A DNA stretch of 64,000 nucleotides, from the NCBI RefSeq assembly GCF_050948215.1, contig NW_027488950.1, positions 124,001 through 188,000 on the forward strand. The letters run 5' to 3'. A program made the translations under genes and the position numbers. The notes under the pieces are model-generated. The model was not told the origin of the DNA and made no database searches. It worked only from the letters and a program-made list of their open reading frames with translations. This document shows positions 1 through 15,177 of the stretch, piece after piece; position 1 is the stretch's first letter, and every line of letters begins with the position of its first letter. This stretch comes from Halictus rubicundus (taxonomy: Eukaryota; Arthropoda; Insecta; Hymenoptera; Halictidae).

Positions 1-3000
1 TATCCTCTATCCCATCCTATCCTCTATCCTATCCTATCCTCTATCCTATCCCATCTTCTATCCTATCCTATCCTCTATCCTATCAAATCCCCTATCCTAT
101 CCTCTGTCCTATCCTATCATCTATCCTATCCTATCCTCTATCCTATCAAATCCCCTATCCTATCAAATCCCCTATCCTATCCTCTATCCTATCCTATCCT
201 CTATCCTATCCTATCCTCTATCCTATCCTATCCTCTATCCTATCCTATCCTCTATCCTATCCTATCCTCTATCCTATCCTATCCTCTATCCTATCCTATC
301 CTCTATCCTATCCTATCTTCTATCCTATCCTATCCTCTATCCTATCCTATCCTCTATCCTATCCTATCCTCTATCCTATCCTATCCTCTATAGTCTATCC
401 TATCCTATCCTCTATCCTAACCTATTCTCTATCCTATCCTCTATCCTATCCTCTATCCTATCCTATCCTCTATCCTATCCTATCCTCTATCCTATCCTAT
501 CCTCTATCCTATCCTGTCGTCTATCCTATCCTCTATCCTATCCTATCCTCTATCCTATCCTATCCTATCCTATAATATCCTCTATCCTATCCTATCCTCT
601 ATCCTATCCCATCTTCTATCCTATCCTATCCTCTATCCTATCAAATCCCCTATCCTATCCTCTGTCCTATCCTATCCTCTATCCTATCCTATCTTCTATC
701 CTATCAAATCCCCTACCCTATCAAATCCCCTATCCTATCCTCTATCCTATCCTATCCTCTATCCTATCCTATCGTCTATCCTATCCTCTATCCTATCCTA
801 TGCTCTATCCTATCCTATCCCCTAACATATCCTATCCTCTATCCTATCCTATTCTCTATCCTATCCTATCCTCTATCATATCCTCTATCCTATCCTCTAT
901 CCTATCCTCTATCCTATCCTCTATCCTATTCTATCCTCTATTCTATCCTATCGTCTATCCTATCCTCTATCCTATCCTATCCTATCGTCTATCCTATCCT
1001 CTATCCTATCCTATCCTCTATCCTATCCTATCCTCTATCCTATCCTATCCTCTATCCTATCCTATCCTATCCCCTATCCTATCCTATCTTCTATCCTATC
1101 CTATCCTCTATCCTATCATATCCTCTATCCTATAATATCCTCTATCCTATCCTATCCTCTATCCAATCCTCTATCCTATCCTCTATCCTATCCTATCTTC
1201 TGTCCTATCCTATCCTCTATCCTATCAAATCCCCTATCCTATCCTCTATCCTATCCTATACTCTATCCTATCCTATCGTCTATCCTATCCTCTTTCCTAT
1301 CCTATCCTCTATCCTATCAAATCCCCTATCCTATCCTCTATCCTATCCTATCATCTATCCTCTATCCTATCCTCTATCCTATCCTATCCTCTGTCCTATC
1401 CTATCGTCTATCCTATCCTCTTTCCTATCCTATCCTCTATCCTATCAAATCCCCTATCCTATCCTCTATCCTATCCTATCATCTATCCTCTATCCTATCC
1501 TCTATCCTATCCTATCCTCTATCCCATCCTATCCTCTATCGTATCCTATCCTCTATCCTATCAAATCCCCTATCCTATCCTCTGTCCTATCCTATCCTCT
1601 ATCCTATCCTATCCTCTATCCTATCAAATCCCCTATCCTATCCTCTATCATCTATCCTATCCTATCCTCTATCCTATCCTATCCTCTATCCTATCCTATC
1701 CTGTATCCTATCCTATCCTCTATCCTAACCTATTCTCTATCCTATCCTCTATCCTATCCTCTATCCTATCCTATCATCTATCCTATCCTATCCTCTATCC
1801 CATCCTATCCTCTATCCTATCCTATCCTCTATCCTATCCCATCTTCTATCCTATCCTATCCTCTATCCTATCAAATCCCCTATCCTATCCTCTGTCCTAT
1901 CCTATCCTCTATCCTATCAAATCCCCTATCCTATCAAATCCCCTATCCTATCCTCTATCCTATCCTATCCTCTATCCTATCCTATCCTCTATCCTATCCT
2001 CTATCCTATCCTATCCTCTATTATATCCTATCGTCTATCCTATCCTATCCTCTATCCTATCATATCCTCTATCCTATAATATCCTCTATCCTATCCTATC
2101 CCCTATCCAATGCTCTATCCCATCCTATCCTCTATCCTATCCTATCCTCTATCCTATCCTCTATCCTCTATCCTATCCTATCCTCTATCCTATCCTATCC
2201 TCTATCCTATCCTATCGTCTATCCTATCAAATCCCCTATCCTATCCTCTATCCTATCCTATCATCTATCCTCTATCCTATCCTCTATCCTATCCTATCCT
2301 ATATCCTGTCCTATCGTCTATCCTATCCTCTATCCTATCCTGTCGTATATCCTATCCTCTATCCTATCCTATCCTCTATCCCATCCTATCCTCTATCCTA
2401 TCCTATCCTCTATCCTATCCCATCTTCTATCCTATCCTATCCTCTATCCTATCAAATCCCCTATCCTATCCTCTGTCCTATCCTATCATCTATCCTATCC
2501 TATCCTCTATCCTATCAAATCCCCTATCCTATCAAATCCCCTATCCTATCCTCTATCCTATCCTATCCTCTATCCTATCCTATCCTCTATCCTATCCTAT
2601 CCTCTATCCTATCCTATCCTCTATCCTATCCTATCCTCTATCCTATCCTATCCTCTATCCTATCCTATCCTCTATCCTATCCTATCCTCTATCCTATCCT
2701 ATCCTCTATCCTATCCTATCCTCTATCCTATCCTATCCTCTATCCTATCCTATCCTCTATCCTATCCTATCCTCTATCCTATCCTATCCTCTATCCTATC
2801 CTATCCTCTATCCTATCCTATCCTCTATCCTATCCTATCCTCTATCCTATCCTATCCTCTATCCTATCCTATCCTCTATCCTATCCTATCCTCTATCCTA
2901 TCCTCTATCCTATCCTATCCTCTATTATATCCTATCGTCTATCCTATCCTATCCTCTATCCTATCATATCCTCTATCCTATAATATCCTCTATCCTATCC

Positions 3001-3200
3001 TATCCCCTATCCAATGCTCTATCCCATCCTATCCTCTATCCTATCCTATCCTCTATCCTATCCTCTATCCTCTATCCTATCCTATCCTCTATCCTATCCT
3101 ATCCTCTATCCTATCCTATCCTCTATCCTATCCTATCCTCTATCCTATCCTATCCTCTATCCTATCCTATCCTCTATCCTATCCTATCCTCTATAGTCTA
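1..3200 (+). repeat. Long satellite block, copy 1 of the 18,844-bp-offset pair
   Basis: The order of variant monomers here is repeated at 18,845-22,095. Matching markers include the CTCTATAGTCTATCC variant at 391 and 19,235, the TATGCTC variant at 800 and 19,644, and the AATGCTC variant at 2,110 and 20,954. The offset is a constant 18,844 until a long canonical run at about 2,545-2,900, after which it becomes 18,895. The second copy therefore has exactly three extra 17-bp monomers. The last few hundred bases of the block diverge somewhat after 3,190. This is a large segmental duplication or exchange within the satellite. Confidence 0.8.
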
Positions 3201-5059
3201 TCCTATCCTATCCTCTATCCTAACCTATTCTCTATCCTATCCTCTATGCTATCCTCTATCCTATCCTATCCTCTATCCTATCCTATCCTCTATCCTATCC
3301 TATCCTCTATCCTATCCTGTCGTCTATCCTATCCTCTATCCTATCCTATCCTCTATCCTATCCTATCCTATCCTATAATATCCTCTATCCTATCCTATTC
3401 TCTATCCTATCCTATCCTCTATCATATCCTCTATCCTATCCTCTATCCTATCCTCTATCCTATCCTCTATCCTATTCTATCCTCTATTCTATCCTATCGT
3501 CTATCCTACCCTCTATCCTATCCTATCCTATCGTCTATCCTATCCTCTATCCTATCCTATCCTCTATCCTATCCTATCCTCTATCCTATCCTATCCTCTA
3601 TCCTATCCTATCCTATCCCCTATCCTATCCTATCTTCTATCCTATCCTATCCTCTATCCTATCATATCCTCTATCCTATAATATCCTCTATCCTATCCTA
3701 TCCTCTATCCAATCCTCTATCCTATCCTATCTTCTGTCCTATCCTATCCTCTATCCTATCAAATCCCCTATCCTATCCTCTATCCTATCCTATACTCTAT
3801 CCTATCCTATCGTCTATCCTATCCTCTTTCCTATTCTATCCTCTATCCTATCAAATCCCCTATCCTATCCTCTATCCTATCCTATCATCTATCCTCTATC
3901 CTATCCTCTATCCTATCCTATCCTCTGTCCTATCCTGTCGTATATCCTATCCTCTATCCTATCCTATCCTCTATCCCATCCTATCCTCTATCCTATCCTA
4001 TCCTCTATCCTATCCCATCTTCTATCCTATCCTATCCTCTATCCTATCAAATCCCCTATCCTATCCTCTGTCCTATCCTATCATCTATCCTATCCTATCC
4101 TCTATCCTATCAAATCCCCTATCCTATCAAATCCCCTATCCTATCCTCTATCCTATCCTATCCTCTATCCTATCCTATCCTCTATCCTATCCTATCCTCT
4201 ATCCTATCCTATCCTCTATCCTATCCTATCCTCTATCCTATCCTATCCTCTATCCTATCCTATCCTCTATCCTATCCTATCCTCTATCCTATCCTATCCT
4301 CTATCCTATCCTATCCTCTATACTATCCTATCCTCTATCCTATCCTATCCTCTATCCTATCCTATCCTCTATCCTATCCTCTATCCTATCCTATCCTCTA
4401 TTATATCCTATCGTCTATCCTATCCTATCCTCTGTCCTATCATATCCTCTATCCTATAATATCCTCTATCCTATCCTATCCCCTATCCAATGCTCTATCC
4501 CATCCTATCCTCTATCCTATCCTATCCTCTATCCTATCCTCTATCCTCTATCCTATCCTATCCTCTATCCTATCCTATCCTCTATCCTATGCTATCCTCT
4601 ATCCTATCCTATCCTCTATCCTATCCTATCCTCTATCCTATCCTATCCTCTATCCTATCCTATCCTCTATCCTATCCTATCCTATCCTCTATCCTAACCT
4701 ATTCTCTATCCTATCCTCTATCCTATCCTCTATCCTATCCTATCCTCTATCCTATCCTATCCTCTATCCTATCCTATCCTCTATCCTATCCTGTCGTCTA
4801 TCCTATCCTCTAACCTATCCTATCCTCTATCCTATCCTATCCTATCCTATAATATCCTCTATCCTATCCTATCCTCTATCCTATCCCATCTTCTATCCTA
4901 TCCTATCCTCTATCCTATCAAATCCCCTATCCTATCCTCTGTCCTATCCTATCCTCTACCCTATCCTATCCTCTATCCTATCAAATCCCCTACCCTATCA
5001 AATCCCCTATACTATCCTCTATCCTATCCTATCCTCTATCCTATCCTATCGTCTATCCT

Positions 5060-8000
5060 ATCCTCTATCCTATCCTATGCTCTATCCTATCCTATCCCCT
5101 AACATATCCTATCCTCTATTCCATCCTATTCTCTATCCTATCCTATCCTCTATCATATCCTCTATCCTATCCTCTATCCTATCCTCTATCCTATCCTCTA
5201 TCCTATTCTATCCTCTATTCTATCCTATCGTCTATCCTATCCTCTATCCTATCCTATCCTATCGTCTATCCTATCCTCTATCCTATCCTATCCTCTATCC
5301 TATCCTATCCTCTATCCTATCCTATCCTATCCCCTATCCTATCCTATCTTCTATCCTATCCTATCCTCTATCCTATCATATCCTCTATCCTATAATATCC
5401 TCTATCCTATCCTATCCTCTATCCAATCCTCTATCCTATCCTCTATCCTATCCTATCTTCTGTCCTATCCTATCCTCTATCCTATCAAATCCCCTATCCT
5501 ATCCTCTATCCTATCCTATCCTCTATCCTATCCTATCCTCTATCCTATCCTATCCTCTATCCTATCCTCTATCCTATCCTATCCTCTATTATATCCTATC
5601 GTCTATCCTATCCTATCCTCTATCCTATCATATCCTCTATCCTATCATATCCTCTATCCTATCCTATCCCCTATCCAATGCTCTATCCCATCCTATCCTC
5701 TATCCTATCCTATCCTCTATCCTATCCTCTATCCTCTATCCTATCCTATCCTCTATCCTATCCTATCCTCTATCCTATCCTATCGTCTATCCTATCAAAT
5801 CCCCTATCCTATCCTCTATCCTATCCTATCATCTATCCTCTATCCTATCCTCTATCCTATCCTATCCTATATCCTGTCCTATCGTCTATCCTATCCTCTA
5901 TCCTATCCTGTCGTATATCCTATCCTCTATCCTATCCTATCCTCTATCCCATCCTATCCTCTATCCTATCCTATCCTCTATCCTATCCCATCTTCTATCC
6001 TATCCTATCCTCTATCCTATCCTATCCCCTATCGTATCCTGTTCTCTATCCTATCCAATCCCCTATCCTATCCTCTATCCTATTCTATCGCCTAAGATAT
6101 CGTATCCTCTATCCTATCCTATCCTCTATCCTATCCTGTCCTCTATCCTATCCTATCCTCTATCCTATCCTCAATCCTATCCTTTCCTGTATCCTATCCA
6201 ATCCTCTATCCTATCCTATCCTCTATCCTATCCTGTCCTCTATCCTATCCTATCGTCTATCCTATCCTCTATCCTGTCCTATCCTGTATCCTATCCAATG
6301 CTCTATCCTATCCTATCATCTATCCTCTATCCTATCCAATCCTCTATCCTATCCTATCCTCTATCCTATCCTATCCTCTATCCTATAATATCTACTATCC
6401 TATCCTATCCTCTATCCTATCCTATCCTCTATCCTATCCTAGCATCTATCCTATCCTATCCTCTATCCTATCCTATCGTCTATCCTATCCTCTATCCTAT
6501 CCTATCCTCTATCCTATCCTATCGTCTATCCTATCCTCTATCCTATCCTATCCTCTATCCTATCCTATCGTCTATCCTATCCTCTATCCTATCCTATCCT
6601 CTATCCTATCCTATCCTCTATCCTATCCTATCATCTATCCTCAATCCTATCCTTTCCTGTATCCTATCCAATCCTCTATCCTATCCTATCCTCTATCCTA
6701 TCCTGTCCTCTATCCTATGCTATCCTCTATCCTATCCTCAATCCTAACCTATTCTCTATCCTATCCTCTATCCTATCCTATCCTCTATCCTATCCTATCG
6801 TCTATCCTATCCTCTTTCCTATCCTATCCTCTATCCTATCAAATCCCCTATCCTATCCTCTATCGTATCCTATCATCTATCATCAATCCTATCCTTTCCT
6901 GTATCCTATCCAATCGTCTATCCTATCCTATCCTCTATCCTATCCTATCCTATCCTCTATCCTATCCTCTATCCTATCCTATCCTCTATCCTATCCTATC
7001 CTCTATCCTATCCTATCCCCTATCCTATCCTATCGTCTATCCTATCCTCTATCCTATCCTCTATCCTATCCTATCCTCTATTCTATCCTATCCTATCCTC
7101 TATCCTATCCTATCCTCTATCCTATCCTATCCTCTATCATATCCTATCATCTATCCTCTAATGTATCCTATCCTCTATCCTATCCTATCGTCTATCCTAT
7201 CCTCTATACTATCCTATCCTCTATCCGATCCTATCCTCTATCCTATCCTATCTTCTATCCTATCCTATCCTCTATCCTATCAAATCCCCTACCCTATCCT
7301 CTATCCTATCCTATCCTGTATCCTATCCAATCCTCTATCCTATCCTATCATCTATCCTCTATCCTATCCATTCCTCTATCCTAGCCTATCCTCTATCCTA
7401 TCATATCCTCTATCCTATAATATCCTCTATCCTATCCTATCCTCTATCCAATCCTCTATCCTATTCTATCCTCTATTCTATCCTGTACTGTATCCTATCA
7501 AATCCCCTATCCTATCCTCTGTACTATCCTATCCTCTATCCTATCCTATCGTCTATCCTATCGTCTATCCTATCCTATCCTCTATCCTATCCTATCGTCT
7601 ATCCTATCCTCTATCCTATCCTATCCTCTATCCTATCCTATCCCCTATCGTATCCTGTTCTCTATCCTATCCAATCCCCTATCCTATCCTCTATCCTATT
7701 CTATCGCCTAAGATATCGTATCCTCTATCCTATCCTGTCCTCTATCCTATCCTATCCTCTATCCTATCCTATCCTCTATCCTATCCTCAATCCTATCCTT
7801 TCCTGTATCCTATCTAATCCTCTATCCTATCCTATCCTCTATCCTATCCTGTCCTCTATCCTATCCTATCGTCTATCCTATCCTCTATCCTATCCTATCC
7901 TGTATCCTATCCAATGCTCTATCCTATCCTATCATCTATCCTCTATCCTATCCAATCCTCTCTCCTATCCTATCCTCTATCCTATCCTATCCTCTATCCT

Positions 8001-10060
8001 ATAATATCTACTATCCTATCCTATCCTCTATCCTATCCTATCCTCTATCCTATCCTAGCATCTATCCTATCCTATCCTCTATCCTATAATATCTACTATC
8101 CTATCCTATCCTCTATCCTATCCTATCCTCTATCCTATCCTATCGTCTATCCTATCCTCTATCCTATCCTATCCTCTATCCTATCCTATCCTCTATCCTA
8201 TCCTATCGTCTATCCTCTCCTAGCCTCTATCCTATCCTATCCTCTATAGTATCCTATCCTCTATCCTATCCTATCCTATCTTCTATCCTACCCTATCCTA
8301 TCCTCTATCCTAACCTATTCTCTATCCTATCCTCTATCCTATCCTCTATCCTATCCTCTATCCTATCCTATCCTCTATCCTATCCTATCCTCTATCCCAT
8401 CCTATCCTCTATCCTATCCTATCCTCTATCCTATCCCATCTCCTATCCTATCCTATCCTCTATCCTATCAAATCCCCTATCCTATCCTCTGTCCTATCCT
8501 ATCCTCTATCCTATCAAATCCCCTATCCTATCAAATCCCCTATCCTATCCTCTATCCTATCCTATCCTCTATCCTATCCTATCCTCTATCCTATCCTCTA
8601 TCCTATCCTATCCTCTATTATATCCTATCGTCTATCCTATCCTATCCTCTATCCTATCATATCCTCTATCCTATAATATCCTCTATCCTATCCTATCCCC
8701 TATCCAATGCTCTATCCCATCCTATCCTCTATCCTATCCTATCCTCTATCCTATCCTCTATCCTCTATCCTATCCTATCCTCTATCCTATCCTATCGTCT
8801 ATCCTATCAAATCCCCTATCCTATCCTCTATCCTATCCTATCATCTATCCTCTATCCTATCCTCTATCCTATCCTATCCTATATCCTGTCCTATCGTCTA
8901 TCCTATCCTCTATCCTATCCTGTCGTATATCCTATCCTCTATCCTATCCTATCCTCTATCCCATCCTATCCTCTATCCTATCCTATCCTCTATCCTATCC
9001 CATCTTCTATCCTATCCTATCCTCTATCCTATCAAATCCCCTATCCTATCCTCTGTCCTATCCTATCATCTATCCTATCCTATCCTCTATCCTATCAAAT
9101 CCCCTATCCTATCAAATCCCCTATCCTATCCTCTATCCTATCCTATCCTCTATCCTATCCTATCATCTATCCTATCCTATCCTCTATCCTATCCTATCCT
9201 CTATCCTATCCTATCCTCTATCCTATCCTATCCTCTATCCTATCCTATCCTCTATCCTATCCTATCCTCTATCCTATCCTATCCTCTATCCTATCCTATC
9301 CTCTATCCTATCCTCTATCCTATCCTATCCTCTATTATATCCTATCGTCTATCCTATCCTATCCTCTATCCTATCATATCCTCTATCCTATAATATCCTC
9401 TATCCTATCCTATCCCCTATCCAATGCTCTATCCCATCCTATCCTCTATCCTATCCTATCCTCTATCCTATCCTATCCTCTATCCTATCCTATCCTCTAT
9501 CCTATCCTATCCTCTATCCTATCCTATCCTCTATCCTATCCTATCCTCTATCCTATCCTATCCTCTATCCTATCCTATCTTCTATCCTATCCTATCCTCT
9601 ATCCTATCCTATCCTCTATCCTATCCTATCCTCTATCCTATCCTATCCTCTATAGTCTATCCTATCCTATCCTCTATCCTAACCTATTCTCTATCCTATC
9701 CTCTATCCTATCCTCTATCCTATCCTATCCTCTATCCTATCCTATCCTCTATCCTATCCTATCCTCTATCCTATCCTGTCGTCTATCCTATCCTCTATCC
9801 TATCCTATCCTCTATCCTATCCTATCCTATCCTATAATATCCTCTATCCTATCCTATCCTCTATCCTATCCCATCTTCTATCCTATCCTATCCTCTATCC
9901 TATCAAATCCCCTATCCTATCCTCTGTCCTATCCTATCCTCTATCCTATCCTATCTTCTATCCTATCAAATCCCCTACCCTATCAAATCCCCTATCCTAT
10001 CCTCTATCCTATCCTATCCTCTATCCTATCCTATCGTCTATCCTATCCTCTATCCTATCC
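5060..10060 (+). repeat. Long satellite block, copy 1 of the ~9.5-10.1-kb-offset pair
   Basis: Bar-codes in this block recur in 15,160-19,640. The TATGCTC marker at 5,077 pairs with 15,178 (offset 10,101). The AATGCTC marker at 5,678 pairs with 15,762 (10,084, one monomer shorter). The ATGCTATCC marker at 6,717 pairs with 16,258 (9,541). The marker at 7,914 pairs with 17,443 (9,529, one 12-bp unit different). The stretch at about 6,010-6,600 is not collinear with the partner, which accounts for the main offset change. The block is a mosaic: most segments are collinear, with breaks and whole-monomer indels. Confidence 0.75.
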
Positions 10061-10309
10061 TATCCTCTATCCTATCCTATCCTCTATCCTATCCTATCGT
10101 CTATCCTATCCTCTATCCTATCCTGTCGTCTATCCTATCCTCTATCCTATCCTATCGTCTATCCTATCCTATCCTCTATCCTATCCTATCGTCTATCCTA
10201 TCCTCTATCCTATCCTATCCTCTATCCTATCCTATCCTCTATCCTATCCTATCCTCTATCCTATCCTATCCTCTATCCTATCCTATCCTCTATCCTATCC
10301 TATCCTCTA

Positions 10310-13300
10310 TCATATCCTATCATCTATCCTCTATCCTATCCTATCCTGTATCCTATCCTGTATCCTATCCAATCCTCTATTCTATCCTATCATCTATCAT
10401 CAATCCTATATTTTCCTGTATCCTATCCAATCCTCTATCCTATCAAATCCCCTATCCTATCCTCTATCCTATCCTATCCTCTATCCTATCCTATCCCCTA
10501 TCGTATCCTGTTCTCTATCCTATCCAATCCCCTATCCTATCCTCTATCCTATTCTATCGCCTAAGATATCGTATCCTCTATCCTATCCTATCCTCTATCC
10601 TATCCTGTCCTCTATCCTATCCTATCCTCTATCCTATCCTCAATCCTATCCTTTCCTGTATCCTATCCAATCCTCTATCCTATCCTATCCTCTATCCTAT
10701 CCTGTCCTCTATCCTATCCTATCGTCTATCCTATCCTCTATCCTGTCCTATCCTGTATCCTATCCAATGCTCTATCCTATCCTATCATCTATCCTCTATC
10801 CTATCCAATCCTCTATCCTATCCTATCCTCTATCCTATCCTATCCTCTATCCTATAATATCTACTATCCTATCCTATCCTCTATCCTATCCTATCCTCTA
10901 TCCTATCCTAGCATCTATCCTATCCTATCCTCTATCCTATCCTATCGTCTATCCTATCCTCTATCCTATCCTATCCTCTATCCTATCCTATCGTCTATCC
11001 TATCCTCTATCCTATCCTATCCTCTATCCTATCCTATCCTCTATCCTATCCTATCGTCTATCCTCCCCTAGCCTCTATCCTATCCTATCCTCTATAGTAT
11101 CCTATCCTCTATCCTATTCTATAATATCTTCTATCCTACCCTATCATCTATCCAATCAAATCCCCTATCCTATCCTCTATCCTATCTTATCCTCTATCCT
11201 ATCCTATCTTCTATCCTATCCTATCATCTATCCTCAATCCTATCCTTTCCTGTATCCTATCCAATCCTCTATCCTATCCTATCCTCTATCCTATCCTGTC
11301 CTCTATCCTATGCTATCCTCTATCCTATCCTCAATCCTAACCTATTATCTATCCTATCCTCTATCCTATCCAATCCTCTATCCTAGCCTATCCTCTATCC
11401 TATCATATCCTCTATCCTATAATATCCTCTATCCTATCCTATCCTCTATCCAATCCTCTATCCTATTCTATCCTCTATTCTATCCTGTACTGTATCCTAT
11501 CAAATGCCCTATCCTATCCTCTGTACTATCCTATCCTCTATCCTATCCTATCGTCTATCCTATCGTCTATCCTATCCTATCCTCTATCCTATCCTATCGT
11601 CTATCCTATCCTCTATCCTATCCTTTATCCTATCCTATCCTCTATCCCATCCTATTCTCTATCCTATCCTATCTTCTATCCCATCCTATTCTCTATCCTA
11701 TCCTATCTTCTATCCTATCCTATCCTCTATCCTATCAAATCCCCTATCCTATCCTCTATCCTATCCTATCCTCTATCCTATCCTCTATCCTATCCTATCC
11801 TCTATCCTATCCTATCCCCTATCGTATCCTGTTCTCTATCCTATCCAATCCCCTATCCTATCCTCTATCCTATTCTATCGCCTAAGATATCGTATCCTCT
11901 ATCCTATCCTGTCCTCTATCCTATCCTATCCTCTATCCTATCCTATCCTCTATCCTATCCTCAATCCTATCCTTTCCTGTATCCTATCCAATCCTCTATC
12001 CTATCCTATCCTCTATCCTATCCTGTCCTCTATCCTATCCTATCGTCTATCCTATCCTCTATCCTATCCTATCCTGTATCCTATCCAATGCTCTATCCTA
12101 TCCTATCATCTATCCTCTATCCTATCCAATCCTCTATCCTATCCTATCCTCTATCCTATCCTATCCTCTATCCTATAATATCTACTATCCTATCCTATCC
12201 TCTATCCTATCCTATCCTCTATCCTATCCTAGCATCTATCCTATCCTATCCTCTATCCTATAATATCTACTATCCTATCCTATCCTCTATCCTATCCTAT
12301 CCTCTATCCTATCCTATCGTCTATCCTATCCTCTATCCTATCCTATCCTCTATCCTATCCTATCCTCTATCCTATCCTATCGTCTATCCTCTCCTAGCCT
12401 CTATCCTATCCTATCCTCTATAGTATCCTATCCTCTATCCTATCCTATCCTATCTTCTATCCTACCCTATCATCTATCCAATCAAATCCCCTATCCTATC
12501 CTCTATCCTATCTTATCCTCTATCCTATCCTATCTTCTGTCCTATCCTATCCTCTATCCTATCAAATCCCCTATCCTATCCTCTATCCTATCCTATCCTC
12601 TACCCTATCCTATCGTCTATCCTATCCTCTTTAATATCCTATCCTCTATCCTATCAAATCCCCTATCCTATCCTCTATCCTATACTATCATCTATCCTCT
12701 ATCCTATCGTCTATCCTATCCTATCCTCTATCCTATCCTATCGTCTATCCTATCCTCTATCCTATCCTGTCGTCTGTCCTATCCTCTATCCTATCCTATC
12801 CTCTATCCCATCCTATCCTCTATCCTATCCTATCCTCTATCCTATCCCATCTTCTATCCTATCCTATCCTCTATCCTATCAAATCCCCTATCCTTTCCTC
12901 TGTCCTATCCTATCCTCTATCCTATCCTACCCTCTATCCTATCAAATCCCCTATCCTATCCTCTATCCTATCCTATCCTCTATCCTATCCTATCCTCTAT
13001 CCTATCCTATCGTCTATCCTATCCTCTATCCTCTCCTATGCTCTATCCTATCCTATCCCCTATCATATCCTATCCTCTATCCTATCCTATTCTCTATCCT
13101 ATCCTATCCTCTATCCTATCCTCTATCCTATCCTCTATCCTATCCTCTATCCTATCCTCTATCCTATCCTATCCTCTATCCTATCCTATCCTCTATCCTA
13201 TCCTATCCTCTATCCTATCCTATCCCCTATCCTATCCTATCGTCTATCCTATCCTCTATCCTATCCTATCCTCTATCCTATCCTATCCTCTATCCTATCC

Positions 13301-13394
13301 TATCCTCTATCCTATCCTATCCTCTATCCTATCCTATCCTCTATCCTATCCTATCCTCTATCCTATCCTATCCTCTATCCTATCCTATCCTCTA
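10310..13394 (+). repeat. Shortened relative of the 4,244-bp duplicated unit
   Basis: From 10,310 to about 10,770 the variants match 22,571-23,030 (offset 12,261). From about 10,685 to 13,394 they match about 24,105-26,814 (offset 13,420; markers 10,767/24,187, 11,504/24,924, 12,088/25,508 and 13,038/26,458). The difference of 1,159 bp means this copy lacks an internal segment present in the 4,244-bp units, or that those units gained it. The two matches overlap in similar monomers, as expected for unequal exchange. Confidence 0.75.
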
Positions 13395-15177
13395 TCCTAT
13401 CCTATCCTCTATCCTATCCTATCCTCTATCCTATCCTATCCTCTATCCTATCCTATCCTCTATCCTATCCTATCCTCTATCCTATCCTATCCTCTATCCT
13501 ATCCTATCCTCTATCCTATCCTATCCTCTATCCTATCCTATCCTCTATCCTATCCTGTATCCTATCAAATCCCCTATCCTATCCTCTATCCTATCCTATC
13601 GTCTATCCTATCCTCTATCCAATCCTATGCTCTATCCTATCCTATCCCCTATCATATCCTATCCTCTATCCTATCCTATTCTCTATCCTATCCTATCCTC
13701 TATCATATCCTCTATCCTATCCTCTATCCTATCCTCTATCCTATCCTGTATCCTATCCTATCCTCTATTCTATCCTATCGTCTATCCTATCCTCTATCCT
13801 ATCCTATCCTCTATCCTATCCTATCCTCTATCCTATCCTATCCTCTATCCTATCCTAGCATCTATCCTATCCTATCCTCTATCCTATCCTATCCTCTATC
13901 CTATCCTCTATCCTATCCTGTATCCTATCCTATCCTCTATTCTATCCTATCGTCTATCCTATCCTCTATCCTATCCTATCCTCTATCCTATCCTATCCTC
14001 TATCCTATCCTATCCTCTATCCTATCCTAGCATCTATCCTATCCTATCCTCTATCCTATCCTATCGTCTATCCTATCCTCTATCCTATCCTATCCTCTAT
14101 CCTATCCTATCGTCTATCCTATCCTCTATCCTATCCTATCCTCTATCCTATCCTATCCTCTATCCTATCCTATCCTCTATCCTATCCTAGCATCTATCCT
14201 ATCCTATCCTCTATCCTATCCTATCGTCTATCCTATCCTCTATCCTATCCTATCCTCTATCCTATCCTATCGTCTATCCTATCCTCTATCCTATCCTATC
14301 CTCTATCCTATCCTATCCTCTATCCTATCCTATCGTCTATCCTCTCCTAGCCTCTATCCTATCCAATCCTCTATAGTATCCTATCCTCTATCCTATTCTA
14401 TCCTATCTTCTATCCTACCCTATCATCTATCCAATCAAATCCCCTATCCTATCCTCTATCCTATCTTATCCTCTATCCTATCCTATCTTCTATCCTATCC
14501 TATCATCTATCCTCAATCCTATCCTTTCCTGTATAATATCCAATCCTCTATCCTATCCTATCATCTATCATCAATCCTATCCTTTCCTGTATCCTATCCA
14601 ATCGTCTATCCTATCCTATCCTCTATCCTATCCTATCCTATCGTCTATCCTATCCTATCCTCTATCCTATCCTATCCTCTATCCTATCCTATCCTCTATC
14701 CTATCCTATCCTCTATCATATCCTATCATCTATCCTCTATCGTATCCTATCCTCTATCCTATCCTATCCTCTATCCTATCAAATCCCCTACCCTATCCTC
14801 TATCCTATCCTATCCCGTATCCTATCCAATCCTCTATCCTATCCTATCATCTATCCTCTATCCTATCCAATCCTCTATCCTAGCCTATCCTCTATCCTAT
14901 CCTATCCTAACCTCTATCCTATCCTCTATCCTATCCTATTTTCTATCCTATCCTATCTTCTATCCTATCATATCCTCTATACTATAATATCCTCTATCCT
15001 ATCCTATCCTCTATCCAATCCTCTATCCTATTCTATCCTCTATTCTATCCTGTCCTCTATCCTATCCTATCCTCTATCCTATCCTATCCTCTATCCTATC
15101 CTATCCTCTATCCTATCCTATCCTCTATCATATCCTATCATCTATCCTCTATCGTATCCTATCCTCTATCCTATCCT
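12600..15177 (+). repeat. Long satellite block, copy 1 of the ~17.6-kb-offset pair
   Basis: This block matches 30,264-32,751. The marker at 13,038 pairs with 30,702 (offset 17,664). After a canonical run the marker at 13,627 pairs with 31,189 (17,562). The two copies differ by 102 bp, exactly six 17-bp monomers. A later 12-bp step brings the offset to about 17,574. The shared order stops near 15,177, where this copy continues with a TATGCTC variant and the other with TATCGTC. The interval 13,267-13,555 is an almost pure run of canonical 17-mers. Confidence 0.75.
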